Below are positions 30,696-41,935 of a DNA stretch of 64,000 bases, in pieces. Origin of the DNA: Bostrychus sinensis (lineage: Eukaryota; Chordata; Actinopteri; Gobiiformes; Eleotridae). Under the pieces are notes generated by a model. The model did no database searches, was not told the origin of the DNA, and saw only the letters and a list, made by a program, of their open reading frames with translations. The stretch spans positions 3,665,546-3,729,545 of the forward strand of contig CM036244.1 in NCBI GenBank assembly GCA_020698575.1, read 5' to 3'. Both the position numbers and the translations under genes were made by a program. Numbering within the stretch: position 1 is the first letter of the stretch; each line of letters starts with the position of its first letter.

Positions 30696-33499
30696 TCAGA
30701 GGCATAGGTAATGATTATCTAGAGTTCAGATACATTGAAGGTAGAAAGACAAAACAAAACAAAACAAATCCCAATACATGACAAAAATCAAAATTTATAA
30801 TACAGCAGGTTTCAGTAAAAAACATGTTTATATAAGGCTGGTAACAGAGTTTGTTGTACAGAGACATGGTTCAGAGTCTTCTGCAAAAACATCTTTTATG
30901 TAACAAGTGAACCACACAAATTACAGCAGGATGACTTGAAAAGAATGGATTATAACATTTAATCATAATCAATCATACCATATAACAATCTATCACATTG
31001 GTTATTAACCCGTCCTCATCATACAGAGCAAAAGTGGTTTCATTTTCATATTTTTAACCCTCTAAATGCCTGTTTGTTCACATAATTCCACATATTTGGA
31101 AGAAAAAAAACATAAATTATTTACTATGTAAAGGTATAAAAAGCTTTTTGTTTGTGCAGAGATCACCAGTCCTGGATAGGTCTCAGATTAGTCCTAACAC
31201 TGATTTTAATACATTTTTACTTTTTGTGCCATTACAAAAAATGGTCTGAAACTCAGGTTCTTCCTCTTAAAGCCCTAAGAGGCGGAGCTACGCTCACTGT
31301 GATCTAAGGGAATTATTTCCCACAATGCAGTGAGAAAATGGTGGATCTGGTGGTGATGTTTTTGTTTGTGTAATTTTAGCCCCTGACAGAGTTACAGAGG
31401 AATTAACATGAGCAGAGTGAAAATAAGTGATTTTAATGTGAGTCAATGGGACCAAAAAGGGCTTTAACAGGAAGAATGTGACTTTTTTAGTCTAAAATAG
31501 TAGAGTTTAGTCTTTTTTTGATGCTGAAATTCTAAAATTCATTTATTAATGAACATTTCTGTCAAATATCATCACCCTAACATAAGAAATGTCTATATAG
31601 AACAAACCATACATTTGAAATACCAATACCCTAAAAGGAGCCAGGGGCCTGAGGGTTAATGTATTTATCTTAAACAGCACACTGTGGTTGGATTAAAGGC
31701 CCCTATTTTGATAAATCAGCTTTTTTGAGCTTTTATAATGTTTCCACCTCAAAAAGAGACCTGGAGTAGTATTTTGTTTCATCCACACATTTGAGTAATC
31801 CTGTATGTTGAGGTGTATCCCTTCTCCAGAGCTGAAAACACTGTCTACTGCTACAAATTATGATGTTTGCACTAACGTGGGAGCTGACAAACTAAAATGA
31901 GTGGGGCCTTAAAGGGACAGGCTCCCAATCCAGGAGTTTTCAGAGACGTACAATGCACCCAGCTTTGTTAACCTGCTTTAGATGAGTGGGTTATTTCACC
32001 CATACATCTCTTTTATACACCTCCAAACAGCACAGCCGAGCATCACAACAGGTCTACCTCAAACCAAATCATTACGACCTAAGTGGGTTTTTACTGCGCA
32101 CTGTGGTCTTTATGCCTCAGGTCAATGCTGCTCATCAAAGAAAATAACTCCATTTCAATGTTTCAGTAGTTTATATTGCCATATTATATTAAAAGGCTTT
32201 CGGGGTGTAATATAGCAGGACTGAGAGAAAACACTGAAACATGAATGATGAAAATAAAATGGGAAATTGAACTGAAAAACTATTAATAAAAAAGTATACA
32301 TATATATATATCTATAAGCATTCAAGCATTTTAAAATCAAACAGCCTTATAACCCCCTTTTCTCACATTATTTCAAAGATAAGTGGTGTTTATTTTTGCA
32401 AAAATGTGCAAGCTTTTTCAGCATATTTTGTGTCCATTAAACAACATTTCTGAAAGTGTCATGGCAGTGTCAAATGCTTGAAAATGTGGTCAAATTAAAC
32501 AATGCATTGTTGAGTGAAAGAGAGGGTTCTTGGGTGTGAATGGGTGAAAACATGATTGAAGAAGGTGCATTAAGTGCTTGTGAGTAGAAAAAGAACTATC
32601 AATAAATCCATTAACATACTGTGTTATTACAAGCTCTATAATATATTTAATATTTGCCATTTTAGAAGCTCAATCTCTGTATTAAAAGAGCTGCTAAAAT
32701 AACTCATATCTTATTGTTTTAGATGCAAAACATGGCTAGGTCAGCAGCCAATACATCACATGTTGCATCTTGCCATTTCCAATCTCTATTACCTTAAACC
32801 AATATTAAGTGTCACTGCAATTCTTCACCAGCAGGGGGAGTGGAGGGGAGAAAGAATTTCAAGAAAACATCAAATAAAGAAAGGTAATTAATGCAAAAGT
32901 TCATGAACGATCTGAATCTTTTGAACGGCCGAGTCACGGTGGCGCAGGAGCCGTTCTTTTCTTCTTTTGTTTTGTTTTTTTACTCTTGTATTAAAGTGAA
33001 CAAGCTTTTTTGTTTGGAAACCACAAAAATCTCACACGAAAACGTAGAATAAAGCTCAAGAGAGTCATACAGAAAGAGACGAGGGGAGAGAGGAGAGGAG
33101 CTGAGACTAATGTGCTCAGACACACATTAGTCTGAAGTCTTTAGTTATGAACAGTGTGTGTGTGCATGAAATTTTATTGTAACCTGCTTAGTTTTTACTG
33201 ACATTTTTGTATGTAAATGTCACTCATTTGCACATTTTGGACAAATCCTAAATGGTGGTCTCACTCTGTGCAGAGGTTTGTGACGTCGCCACATTTTATT
33301 ATCATCAATGAATAAAACAGTAATAATGTCACATCAGTAGAATACATTTTATTCTGATTAAACTTTCATCCCAGTGTTTTTTTTTTTTTTTTGAATAAAC
33401 CAACTGGCTTCTTGAAAATGTGTAAAAACAAAAATGTGTGTCTTTTGAACGGCTCTTTGAAATGAACAGATTTGGCTTCCATTAAAGAGCCATAAATCC
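30696..33499. other. Unassigned DNA with one dispersed-repeat copy at 31690-31960
   Basis: The segment 31690-31960 shares CTGGAGTAGTATTTTGTTTC, TTTGAGTAATCCTGTATG and GGGGCCTTAAAG-type sequence with 23620-23940 and 47060-47420. TATATA-rich DNA lies at 32298-32315. A G/A-rich stretch spans 33080-33110. No gene is recognised. Confidence 0.45.
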
Positions 33500-34002
33500 C
33501 ATCTTGAGAGCATGCATTCATTGTTGCATCATTTCGATAAGCTCCTGCAATGTCACAACATTTATTTCCATCCAGCGTTGCATTCATTTTTTGCCAAGGT
33601 CTGGTATTGATGATGGGAGAGTTGGACCACTGCGCAAAGTCTTCTCCAGCACATCCCAAAGATTCTCAGTGGGGTTAAGGTCTGGACTCTGTGGTGACCA
33701 GGCCATGTGTGAAAATGATGTCTCATGCTTCCTGAACCACTTTTTAACATTTTGAGCTCAATGAATCCTGGCATTGTCATCGTGGAATAAACCCGGTGCC
33801 ATCAGGGAAGAAAAAACCCGTTGATGGAGTAACCTGGTCGTTCAGTATCTGCAGGAAGTCAGCTGACCTCATTCTTTGGACACATAACGTTGATGAACCC
33901 AGACCTGAACTGCAGGGAGGATCTTACCTATTTACTTAGTTAAAATCCAGGTGGTGACTTTTTTTGTTTTTGTTTTTTTGTTTGGCCAGGCAGTCTAGCT
34001 CC
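33500..34002 (-). mobile_element. Tc1-like transposon remnant, minus strand
   Basis: The minus-strand translation across frames gives the C-terminal half of a Tc1-type transposase: AWSPQSPDLNP-type sequence (the DxDLNPxEN region), WDVLEKTLRSGPTLPSS-like sequence and MEINVVTLQELIEMM. The right end GTTTGGCCAGGCAGT (33988-34002) is a Tc1-family terminus. The left end is lost. Frameshifts and deletion of the N-terminal DNA-binding domain and first catalytic Asp region make it inactive. Confidence 0.85.
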
Positions 34003-34004
34003 AT

Positions 34005-34825
34005 AGTGTCTGCCATGCGTCAAAAATTGCCATTTTTCAAAGTCATGTTGAGTGGGAAAAAATTAAAGCAGACCCTATAGGTATGGAGCAATATTTTATA
34101 ACTCTATTAGAAAAACACTTACCGACCAAGAATCATGTGTCATATATATAAGATGTTGATTGGAGATATGGGAGAAAACACTTTTGATGTTAGGGATAAG
34201 TGCGAATTAGAACTAAATGTAATAATTGAGAATAAGACATGGGAGGATGTATGTGTGATCAGCCATAAAGGTATCAATAGCAACTTATAGAAGGAATTTG
34301 ACTGGAAGACAAAAATGAGATACTTTAGAAGCCCACTGGTTATTTCCAAATTCTACAAAAATGCACCTCCACTTTGTTGGAGAAATTGTGGTATGGTGGC
34401 GGATCACTCACGTATCTTCTGGGACTGCCCAGTTCTACATCAATACTGGCAGAACATAAAAACAGTGGTAGAAAACATATTGAATGTTGAACTCCCTATG
34501 GATCCAGTGCTTTTTGTTTTAGAAATGCCTCCTGAAAACATGCGTGATAAAAACCAAACATACATACTTTGGATTCTTCTGTTGATTGCAAGTAAAGTTA
34601 TAACCCTCTCCTCCAACAAAAACAGAATGGACGCATAGATTGAAACAAGTCTACAGCTGACAGCCATACTTCAAATGAAAATGGACTTGTTTTTACAGAA
34701 ATGGACTTAAGTGACAGTGTATATCTAAATATTTGACCACTCTATAAACCCGCTGTCAAGGATTGTTCTCAATGTTTGATATTCATTGTTGATGACAAAA
34801 TCTAAATAAAGTTTGAAAATGCCAT
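34005..34825 (+). mobile_element. Tx1/L1-like LINE 3' end
   Basis: The frame 34315-34638 begins MRYFRSPLVISKF and contains CWRNCGMVADHSRIFWDCP, the CCHC-like knuckle and Trp-rich end typical of L1/Tx1-clade ORF2. It then reads ILWILLLIASKVITLSS. The upstream part (34100-34314) is in other frames. The 3' end is AAATCTAAATAAAGTTTGAAA. It abuts the Tc1 remnant within a few bases. It is strongly 5'-truncated and inactive. Confidence 0.85.
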
Positions 34826-34989
34826 TGTCAATGCTCAATACAGGCTCAAAGTAGAAGGGGAATGAGGGAAGGACTCCTAATTGGCAGAAAACTGAATTAA
34901 TGCTCAGTCCTGCTTAGCTTCATGAAAAATTAATTCCCTGCATTCAACCAGCTTCCTCTGCTTATTCCCATTAGGAGTCGTGTTCACTA
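34826..34989. other. Unassigned DNA
   Basis: Unique-looking AT-rich sequence with TTAATT cores; nothing else is seen. Confidence 0.35.
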
Positions 34990-35105
34990 TTTAGATTTTC
35001 CAGTTCACCTATAGTACTTGCATGTCTTAGACGGTGCAGACCCGAGGATTGAACCCACAACCTCCTTGCTTAGAGGCAGGAGCGCTCTGCCACTGTGCAG
35101 CAACA
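34990..35105 (-). mobile_element. tRNA-derived SINE (second family), minus strand
   Basis: The reverse complement reads GCACAGTGGCAGAGCGCTCC (A box), GGAGGTTGTGGGTTCAATCC (B box), then a tail ACATGCAAGTACTATAGG running into GAAAATCTAAAT. The same family occurs at 62404-62520 and 62741-63265. The middle of the element is deleted. Confidence 0.75.
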
Positions 35106-35799
35106 AAATTTTTGATTCGCCTTTGCCCCAAACGAGGCTGGAAAATTACACAGACTTTAGAGAGATGCCATTAAATTTGCATAAACAATTAAAATGAAAA
35201 AGAAAAAAACCTGTGCTTTGTCCGTTGAGAAATAAATTATTTTCAGTCAAATATTTAACCACTAAACGCTGCCTCGATATAAAAAGACAGCGTTTTGTGG
35301 AGCCGATTTTAAACCCTTGTTACTTATGCTTGGGCTGTCGCAGAGATGTGGTTTGCAGGATTGGAGCCGCGGTTACATGGAGCTTAGTTTAGAAATGGCG
35401 GGCGCTGATCCTGCTTTTGAGCCAGTTTTATCAGCGACCGGCAGCTGCTCTGATCATTTTCCACATAATAAACGTGTTCGCGAGGGAGAGAGGCACCTAC
35501 AGCTCACCAGCCACCGTCACACACCGCTCCAATCAAACACAGGGCGGAGAATGTGTGGACAAACACTAATATGACTCATTTTGGGAACATCGAGCTTTCT
35601 TTCCACTCATAAATGTCACTAACAGTAAACAGGAGGGTGGTCCAATGCAGGTTTTTCAAAATATCCATAAAATGAGCTCCACTGTGAGGTTGTTTTATGG
35701 TAAAAAGGGATGTCTAAACATTTGCAATTAAAATTCATTAGTTTTCTTTTGTTTATGCATACTGTATTTGGGGTTGCTTTGGTTCGGGGTGGCTGGGGC
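35106..35799. other. Unassigned DNA
   Basis: Moderate GC with one 85-codon frame (35317-35574) that shows no domain and is probably chance. Confidence 0.35.
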
Positions 35800-35980
35800 C
35801 TATGCTGCCTTCAGGGGATATGGGAAAGATGATATTTTCCACTTGTAAATAGGAAATTACAAGTTGTTGTGGTCGTAGCATAATAAAAAATGGCGGATAG
35901 AAACTTTATCTTGAATTGCTACATGGGTGAACAGTCCTGGACTTATTTATTCATCTGCTACAACAAGAACTATGGAGGAC

Positions 35981-36750
35981 GGTGAGCGCCATGCGAAAAG
36001 GAATAATGCTTTTATTAAAAGAGTTTTTAAAAGAGCCTTTAATAAATGGATTACTAAATGCTTTTATTAAATGAGTTTTTAAAAGAGCATTTAATAATTG
36101 GATTACTAAATGCTTTTATTAAATGAGTGTTTAAAAGAGCATTTAATAATTGGATTACTAAATGCTTTTATTAAATGAGTGTTTAAAAGAGCATTTAATA
36201 ATTGGATTACTAAATGCTTTTAATAAAAGAGTGTTTAAAAAATCATTTAATAATTGGATTACTAAATGCTTTTATTAAATGAGTGTTTAAAAGAGCATTT
36301 AATAATTGGATTACTAAATGCTTTTAATAAAGGAGTGTTTAAAAGAGCATTTAATAATTGGATTACTAAATGCTTTTATTAAATGAGTTTTTAAAAGAGC
36401 ATTTAATAATTGGATTACTAAATGGTTTTAATAAAAGAAGGATTAATAGCGTTATTCATTAATCCATTTAGGAAACCAATAAATGTATTTACAAAACCTT
36501 TTTAGAATAGCATTTGCAAAACGTATTAGCTTCTCTGATTAGCTTCTCCTTTTAGCTTTTCCGTGGCGTTCCTGGTCCTGGCTAAAGTTAAATAAAATAA
36601 TAAGAAAAGCGATGTAATGAGCTCTGTGATTGGTGATTGGTGATGCTCTTTTAAACACTTTTAATAAAAGCATTTAGTAATCCATTTATTAAATGCTCTT
36701 TTAAAAACTCTTTTAATAAAAGCATTATTCCTTTTCGTGTGGCGCTCACA
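35981..36750. mobile_element. Nested MITE made of 52-bp repeats with >100-bp inverted ends
   Basis: The ends GGTGAGCGCCATGCGAAAAG and CTTTTCGTGTGGCGCTCACA are inverted. The similarity continues for roughly 100 bp and includes one copy of the internal repeat in each arm. The flanks GAC (35978-35980) and GAC (36751-36753) may be a 3-bp target duplication. The array and spacer contain no coding frame. Confidence 0.85.
36048..36440 (+). repeat. 52-bp minisatellite inside the nested MITE
   Basis: About seven to eight units with a 52-bp period follow the pattern TTGGATTACTAAATGC, then TTTTATTAAATGAGTGTTTA, then AAAGAGCATTTAATAA. An inverted unit occurs near 36645-36715, so the array unit is also the terminal-repeat unit. 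Confidence 0.92.
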
Positions 36751-37145
36751 GACAGGATGTATCAAAACTCAAACGGTAAGTGTGCTGTATTTTTATGGAT
36801 TATGAATCATATAACAATTTTAAGGACAGAATTGTACGAGTTTGCGAATGTTACTGTGTTAAAATTACTACATTAAAATTGTGAATGCTACATAATTAAA
36901 CAATGAGCTAACATGCGTAAAAACATTTATTAGCCAAAGCATTTCCATCCACAATTTCTTTGCTGCTCTCCGCCATTTTGAAATCCGACCTCATCTCGGC
37001 AACTCGGGTATCAAAATTATCTTTGAGTTCTCCAGTGGAAATTCCGACGAAAGGGGGCGTTCATGTGCAAATTTGACCTCGGCAAGTGGTATTTTCCATA
37101 ACTCCCATAGCACATGAAGGCAGCACTATCCCAGTAACTATGGGC

Positions 37146-38547
37146 CTTAGGCAGGACGAACCTTGGTCAGTTAGTCTTAGGGCTAAAAAGGACACAGACA
37201 TAATAAGACAACCATTCACTGTGGAACATACACCAAAGTCCAAAATAACACAATGAGAACATGCAGACTCCACTCAAAGAAACTGACCAGCATTTATATA
37301 TTTGCATTCAATTATTGTATATTGCATTTAAAATTAGATTTATTTGGGCTTGAGACTGGAACAAAGTATGGCAGGAGGTTTTGGCTTCATGTTTGGGAAT
37401 GAAAACCCTGACTTCTCAGTTGTACCAGCACGTTTTTTTCTGAATGGGTACTTACAGTTAGAGCTATCGTTATCGCAATGTCAGCAAACGCCATACCCGT
37501 ATCGCAATAATCTAAATATATCACAATAACTCTGTGGTCTCCATCTGACAGAGATTTACACTGAAGAATCATTTTCCACCAGAGCCTTAAAAGAACATGT
37601 GTTGTGACTAAATAAAAATGTTTAAAAAGTCCAGTTTTAGTGGTAATTTAATTAATTTAGTCCCAGCTTAGCCTTGTTTTATTCCTGGTTTAGTCTGTGT
37701 TAAGTTTTGATTTTGTGGCTGTTTTGACTTGGAAATACAGGAACTTACATTTTTATTAAATGTAGTGAATTTAACTTAACTCTATTTTCAAATATCGTGA
37801 TAATATCGTCGCAATTTTCAACATAGTTATCAAATATCGCATGTTTTCTCCACATCCTGCAGCCCTACTTACAATTGAATATTTGCCAGTACTTGTTTAG
37901 TTATGTTACAGGACATCAAATCAGTACAAATGTCTCCAATATATTTTAATCGCTAGTATTTGGATTTGGACTGTTTTTAAGATAAATGGATTGCTTTGCT
38001 CATTGACTCTCTCTTTGTATGTAAAGACCTTGAAGACAGCTGTTGTTTGTATACAGGAGTGCAGGTTAATACATTTAAATCATACAGTGAGAAATATTAT
38101 GTTTTCAGATAAACGCAAAATAATCCAGAGATCAAATGGAGGTTGTTTTTCAGTAAAGATTGGCTTCAGGCAAGGTCACATGACTCACACACACAAACCT
38201 GCCTCTGTGAATATTTGCGGTAATGTAACAATCAGAAAATGTCTACTTAGTTTAAAGATACTGTAAGCAGCAGCGCTCGTACTGGTTTAAAACGGTACTG
38301 CGGGCTAAATCTAAACAATGGTCTGTGGGTTGCCACTCTTTCCGCTTTTCTGATTGGACGATCGGCAATGCAGTTTTAGAACCAACATAAAAAATGTAAA
38401 CATAATCAATTTGAGAATTATGGAAAATATTTTGTAAATTGTGAATAAATCAGCTGTGCCATTGTTAGCAGTAAAACTAATATTTGATTGGCACACGTGG
38501 GTAACTTTCATGAAATATAAAAATTATATTCTAATGATTAGTCTATT
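37146..38547. other. Unassigned DNA with an ATCG-rich MITE-like piece
   Basis: The segment 37455-37870 begins GAGCTATCGTTATCGCAATG and ends AAATATCGCATGTTTTCTCC, followed by ACATCCTGCAGCCCTA. The strings look like a diverged hAT MITE (inverse end TAGGGCTGCAGGATG), but the left end is unclear. The remainder shows nothing. Confidence 0.4.
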
Positions 38548-38911
38548 GAATATTTCTACATATAGCTTTGCGTCTTACCATTAAACTTATATTTTGATGT
38601 ACTACTGCTAAGGTTAATAACGCTTCAACATTAGTAATAATAATACTTTGATTTTATGTGATGTTTTTCTTCTTTCACTCTAAGGTCACTCTACTCTTAG
38701 GTGCATTCCAAATATGGCACAAATAATGAGCTGCTACAAAGTTCTCAGAGCCAAGGCTGCAGGGGGCGCTGCTGTCGATGGTGGGAAGACTCTGCAGAAA
38801 CTCTGCTGACTGTAACCTCACTGTGTTTTTACTGAATAAACTTCTGACTTGATTACACTTCTGAATCATCGTCCTCTTTGATGCTTTCACCCAAAATGAA
38901 CAAATCCTTAC
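38548..38911 (+). mobile_element. Solo-LTR-like block, copy 1 (internal deletion)
   Basis: It shares its full length with 59510-60013 except for a missing segment of about 130 bp between CTGCAGAAACT and CTGCTGACTG. The missing part in copy 2 contains the TATAAAAAG box and cap region. It keeps an AATAAA (in ACTGAATAAACTTCTG) and ends AACAAATCCTTACA. The TATA-then-AATAAA layout with a CA end suggests an LTR. No target duplication or internal genes are seen, so the retroelement type is unknown. Confidence 0.6.
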
Positions 38912-39759
38912 AAGTTTGTTAGTGTTAACTCAAAAAGTAATGGTCAGATTTGGCAATGGCCAAAGAAAAAATTATTCTTTTTTGGTCTCTATCCAGTAAA
39001 GGTGTGACAGTACGGGTGTTTTTACTACAATACTGTCAGCATGGCCAGCGGAGGCAACAAAAATTATAAATGGAGGCAAACTCAAATCAACAAAACCATG
39101 GCTTTAGCTTTATTTCATGTTTTTTTTTTCTGACACACACAACCCACCACAAATCACAACTCATCCCCTTAAATAATCCACCTGCACAGGGAACAAAAGA
39201 AGGACTCAACCAACAACAGGAGAAACAGCACAAACAAAACCTATACATATTTACAAAACAAGCCCTTTAAACTACAACTGAGATACAAAAATAAAGTATG
39301 TACACAAAACATAGGTAAACATAATCCTTAAGCAAATCAATAATCAAAATAAAGACAATTAGAGTATAACCAATGCCCAATCTCCCATCTAATTAGTAAA
39401 TGGCTTCATCCACCCATTCAAAAAGGAGACAAAGAGCCTTAGCCTCCATTTGGCTCAGGAGCACAGCACATGTAAGTATGTTAAGGCTACTCTTTACAAA
39501 TCAATAAACAACTAATATTTTAAAGTGTGACTGTCTGTGTTTTATTAGCATTAAAAGATACAACTACAATAAAGATTAAAACTACCAATAAACATATTCA
39601 ATGACACTCAATGTAGTAATGGAGGGTTTTACAAATTACAAATACGATACATTTTTTTTCAGTACAATTCATGAACGTTATTGTCTGATTTAAAACAATA
39701 CAATTTGATAGGATTAAACACCTTAAAACTGAGGCATCTGGGGCTGTGGTATTACACAA
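38912..39759. other. Unassigned AT-rich DNA
   Basis: A-rich and ACAAAAC-rich sequence with only chance frames. Confidence 0.4.
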
Positions 39760-40380
39760 GCTGCGTTTCCATTACACACATGCGCAAAATTGTATTGATA
39801 TTCTAGAAATGTCAAAAAAACACAATTTCGCATTCCATTTCCATTGAATCATAAGCGAATAAAAACAAACCTACTCTCGCGATAAGTCATTCAAAAACAT
39901 GGCGACGGATGTAAACATTACGTTGATTTACAGCAGATGGATCCATGTTTCAGCCACGGCACCAGCGCTCGTCATCAGCCGTCAAAGGAAACGTCGACGT
40001 CAGGCCATGGAGCGACCGGCCCCTGATACACGGGAGCGGCTACGTATGAAGCGTTTTTGGGAAATTGTAGTTGGCGATTTTACAGAAGAGCTGTGGATTC
40101 AACATTTCCCAATGAGACGCTCAACTTTTGCTGAGCTGTGCGATGCTGTGGGGCCAGTATCCGGTCGTTGGTCACGTGACTCGTTTAATTTGACAAAAGT
40201 GTTTCCATGGCAGTTTTGCGAAATATGTCAATTTGGATACGCCTGAAAAACCACCTCATCCAAGCGCAAAAAACTTTTTTTTGATAAATGCGAGTTTTTT
40301 CGAAATTGTCGTGTTTCCATTAAGCAAATTTATATTCGCAAATCCAATTTGCGCAATTTGATGGTGAATGGAAACGCAGC
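39760..40380 (+). mobile_element. PIF/Harbinger-like non-autonomous element
   Basis: The ends GCTGCGTTTCCATTACACAC and ATGGTGAATGGAAACGCAGC are inverted. Just inside both are CGCAAAATTG/CAATTTGCGC motifs in several copies, which look like subterminal binding sites. It carries one N-terminal coding frame (39899-40246) and lacks the nuclease domain. Target duplication is not clear. Confidence 0.75.
39899..40246 (+). pseudogene. N-terminal fragment of a Harbinger-like transposase
   Basis: Codons 1-115 start MATDVNITLIYSRW. They include a basic RQRKRRRQAMERP stretch, then MKRFWEIVVGDFTEELWIQH, FPMRRSTFAELCDAVGP and VSGRWSRD. The FTEELWIQHFPMRRSTFAELC part resembles the segment ahead of the DDE nuclease in HARBI1-like proteins, as far as I recall. 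The frame then runs into the right end of the element, so the DDE domain is missing. It cannot be catalytic; a truncated peptide could at most bind. Confidence 0.6.
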
Positions 40381-41711
40381 TACTGAGAACGTTTTTCATC
40401 AAAAGAACAAACTATTTCCAGAAAGATGAATCAGTTCTAATTTAACATGCAAATACCTAATATTGATACAACTGACTTTGCATCGATACAAACTTCCTGC
40501 AAGACGATACTAATAAGTATTCTGTGGCATTCTGAGAAGAGGACAAAGATGCTAACTCCAAACACAAGGGGTCAGTAATACAACAAATTATTTATTTCAG
40601 TGGTTTCTCAATAACTGAGGTATAATGCTTCTTTGCTCAATGCATTAGACAGCACAGACTTCCCTTAAGGCACTGTTGATAAAGATATAGTGCCCAGACT
40701 TGGACTCCAACCTGGGATCTTTTAGTTCAGGGGTAAATGCTTTATATATATATAGCTAAAAAGCCAAGAAACCACTAAAAGTATATATTTTTACTTTACC
40801 TTGCGGTCAAAGTTGGTATCTAGGGCCAATGGTACAGAGTCCTTTACATAAAAAAATGATAATTTCTTCTTTGGCTTTGATGGAAAATTCATCAAAATCG
40901 GACCATTACTTTTTCATCCATGTTGCTAACAGACAAACAAACCAACATTACCTTAACCTTCTTGGTAGAGGTAATATTGTTGGTGAAGCTCTGACCATTT
41001 CCGGTCCTGAATCCTCTGACCTTGCCTCTGCTGCAGGTTTTCCTTATCGTTTTCTGGAGGCGGTGGATTGATTTTGGAGGTTTGAGTTTGCGATGTGTAT
41101 CTGGTCGCCTGTCTGTGGCCCAGGTCGTGGAAAATCCTGCAGGTTATCAGCAAAATAACAAATAAAGAAATGGAAAAGTCACAGCAAGATTTCTATCTGA
41201 GGGGCTCACACTGCTTCTCTTAAGTTTGTGATAAAAATAGAAAACAAAACTCGGGGGCTGTGTTTTTAAAGAGGAAAGTCTAATAAAGAAGTTTGAATGT
41301 AAAAAAGCGACAGGGACCTTTTTTTATGTTTGAATTTAGATGAAATTGAAGTATTTTAATAGAAAATAGTTCTCAAATGATTTTGTACCATTGCATGATA
41401 ATAATGCTGGAACAAATGGATCTTTGTTGGCTTTATAGTGCAATGGGTAGAGCATTTACCCCTGAACTAGAAGATCTGTTTGTTTTGTGTGTGTGTGTGT
41501 GTGTCCTAACACAATAAACCACAAGCCCGGATAAATAAGAAATTGTGTCAGGAAAAGGAAAAAATAAAATAAAATCCAGTGAGTGATGGTCATTATTATT
41601 CTTTCAATTTTTTTCAATTTTTTTTTCACAATCAGCATTTACCCTTGAATCTTTTGAGAAACTCCGTGATGTGACGATCAAAATCTTGTAAACACACAAA
41701 ATTTGCAATAT
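40381..41711. other. Unassigned DNA with two short SINE-head fragments
   Basis: 40680-40760 (minus) and 41430-41475 (plus) share GCATTTACCCCTGAACTA-type sequence and an A-box-like TGGGTAGAGCATTTA; they are scraps of one tRNA-derived SINE in opposite orientation. A (GT)n run lies at about 41488-41506. The remainder is unassigned. Confidence 0.5.
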
Positions 41712-41935
41712 TATGGGGCAGCAGTAGCTCAGTAGGTAGAGCGGTTCACCCACAAGCTTGAAGGGTGTGGGATTAATCCCTGCTACCAGCACTGCATACT
41801 GCTATTGTGTCCTTGGGCAAGACACTAAACGTACCTTGCCTGTGTGAATGTTTTAGTGTGATGCAACTTTGAGTGTTCAGAAAAGCGCTATATAAAACAC
41901 TATTTTAATATTATTTTTTATTATTACTTTGTTCT
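41712..41935 (+). mobile_element. tRNA-derived SINE, fullest copy
   Basis: The head is GGGGCAGCAGTAGCTCAGTA with A box TAGCTCAGTAGGTAGAGCGG and a B-box-like GGGATTAATCC. The body TGTCCTTGGGCAAGACACTA is followed by CTTGCCTGTGTGAATG, and the tail is AAAAGCGCTATATAAAACAC with a T/A-rich end. These parts are in the order expected of fish SINEs transcribed by RNA polymerase III and copied by a LINE. Confidence 0.9.

Larger units (their letters stand above)
35800..37145. mobile_element. Outer MITE with GCTGCCTTCA...TGAAGGCAGC ends
   Basis: About 45 bp at 35805-35850 (CTGCCTTCAGGGGATATGGG onward) are imperfectly inverted at 37092-37138 (CTCCCATAGCACATGAAGGC). The element carries ATG GAG GAC at 35972 and a candidate splice donor (GGTAAGTG at 36775-36782) on either side of a second, nested element. 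A short first exon with donor is therefore plausible. Exact outer limits and target duplication are not clear. Confidence 0.6.

Noticed and set aside
36048..36440. A CRISPR-like array
   Set aside because: Units are directly tandem with no variable spacers, in a eukaryotic MITE; it is a minisatellite.
41712..41790. A functional tRNA gene
   Set aside because: A and B boxes are present but no acceptor-stem pairing is visible, and the sequence continues into a SINE body and tail seen in other copies.
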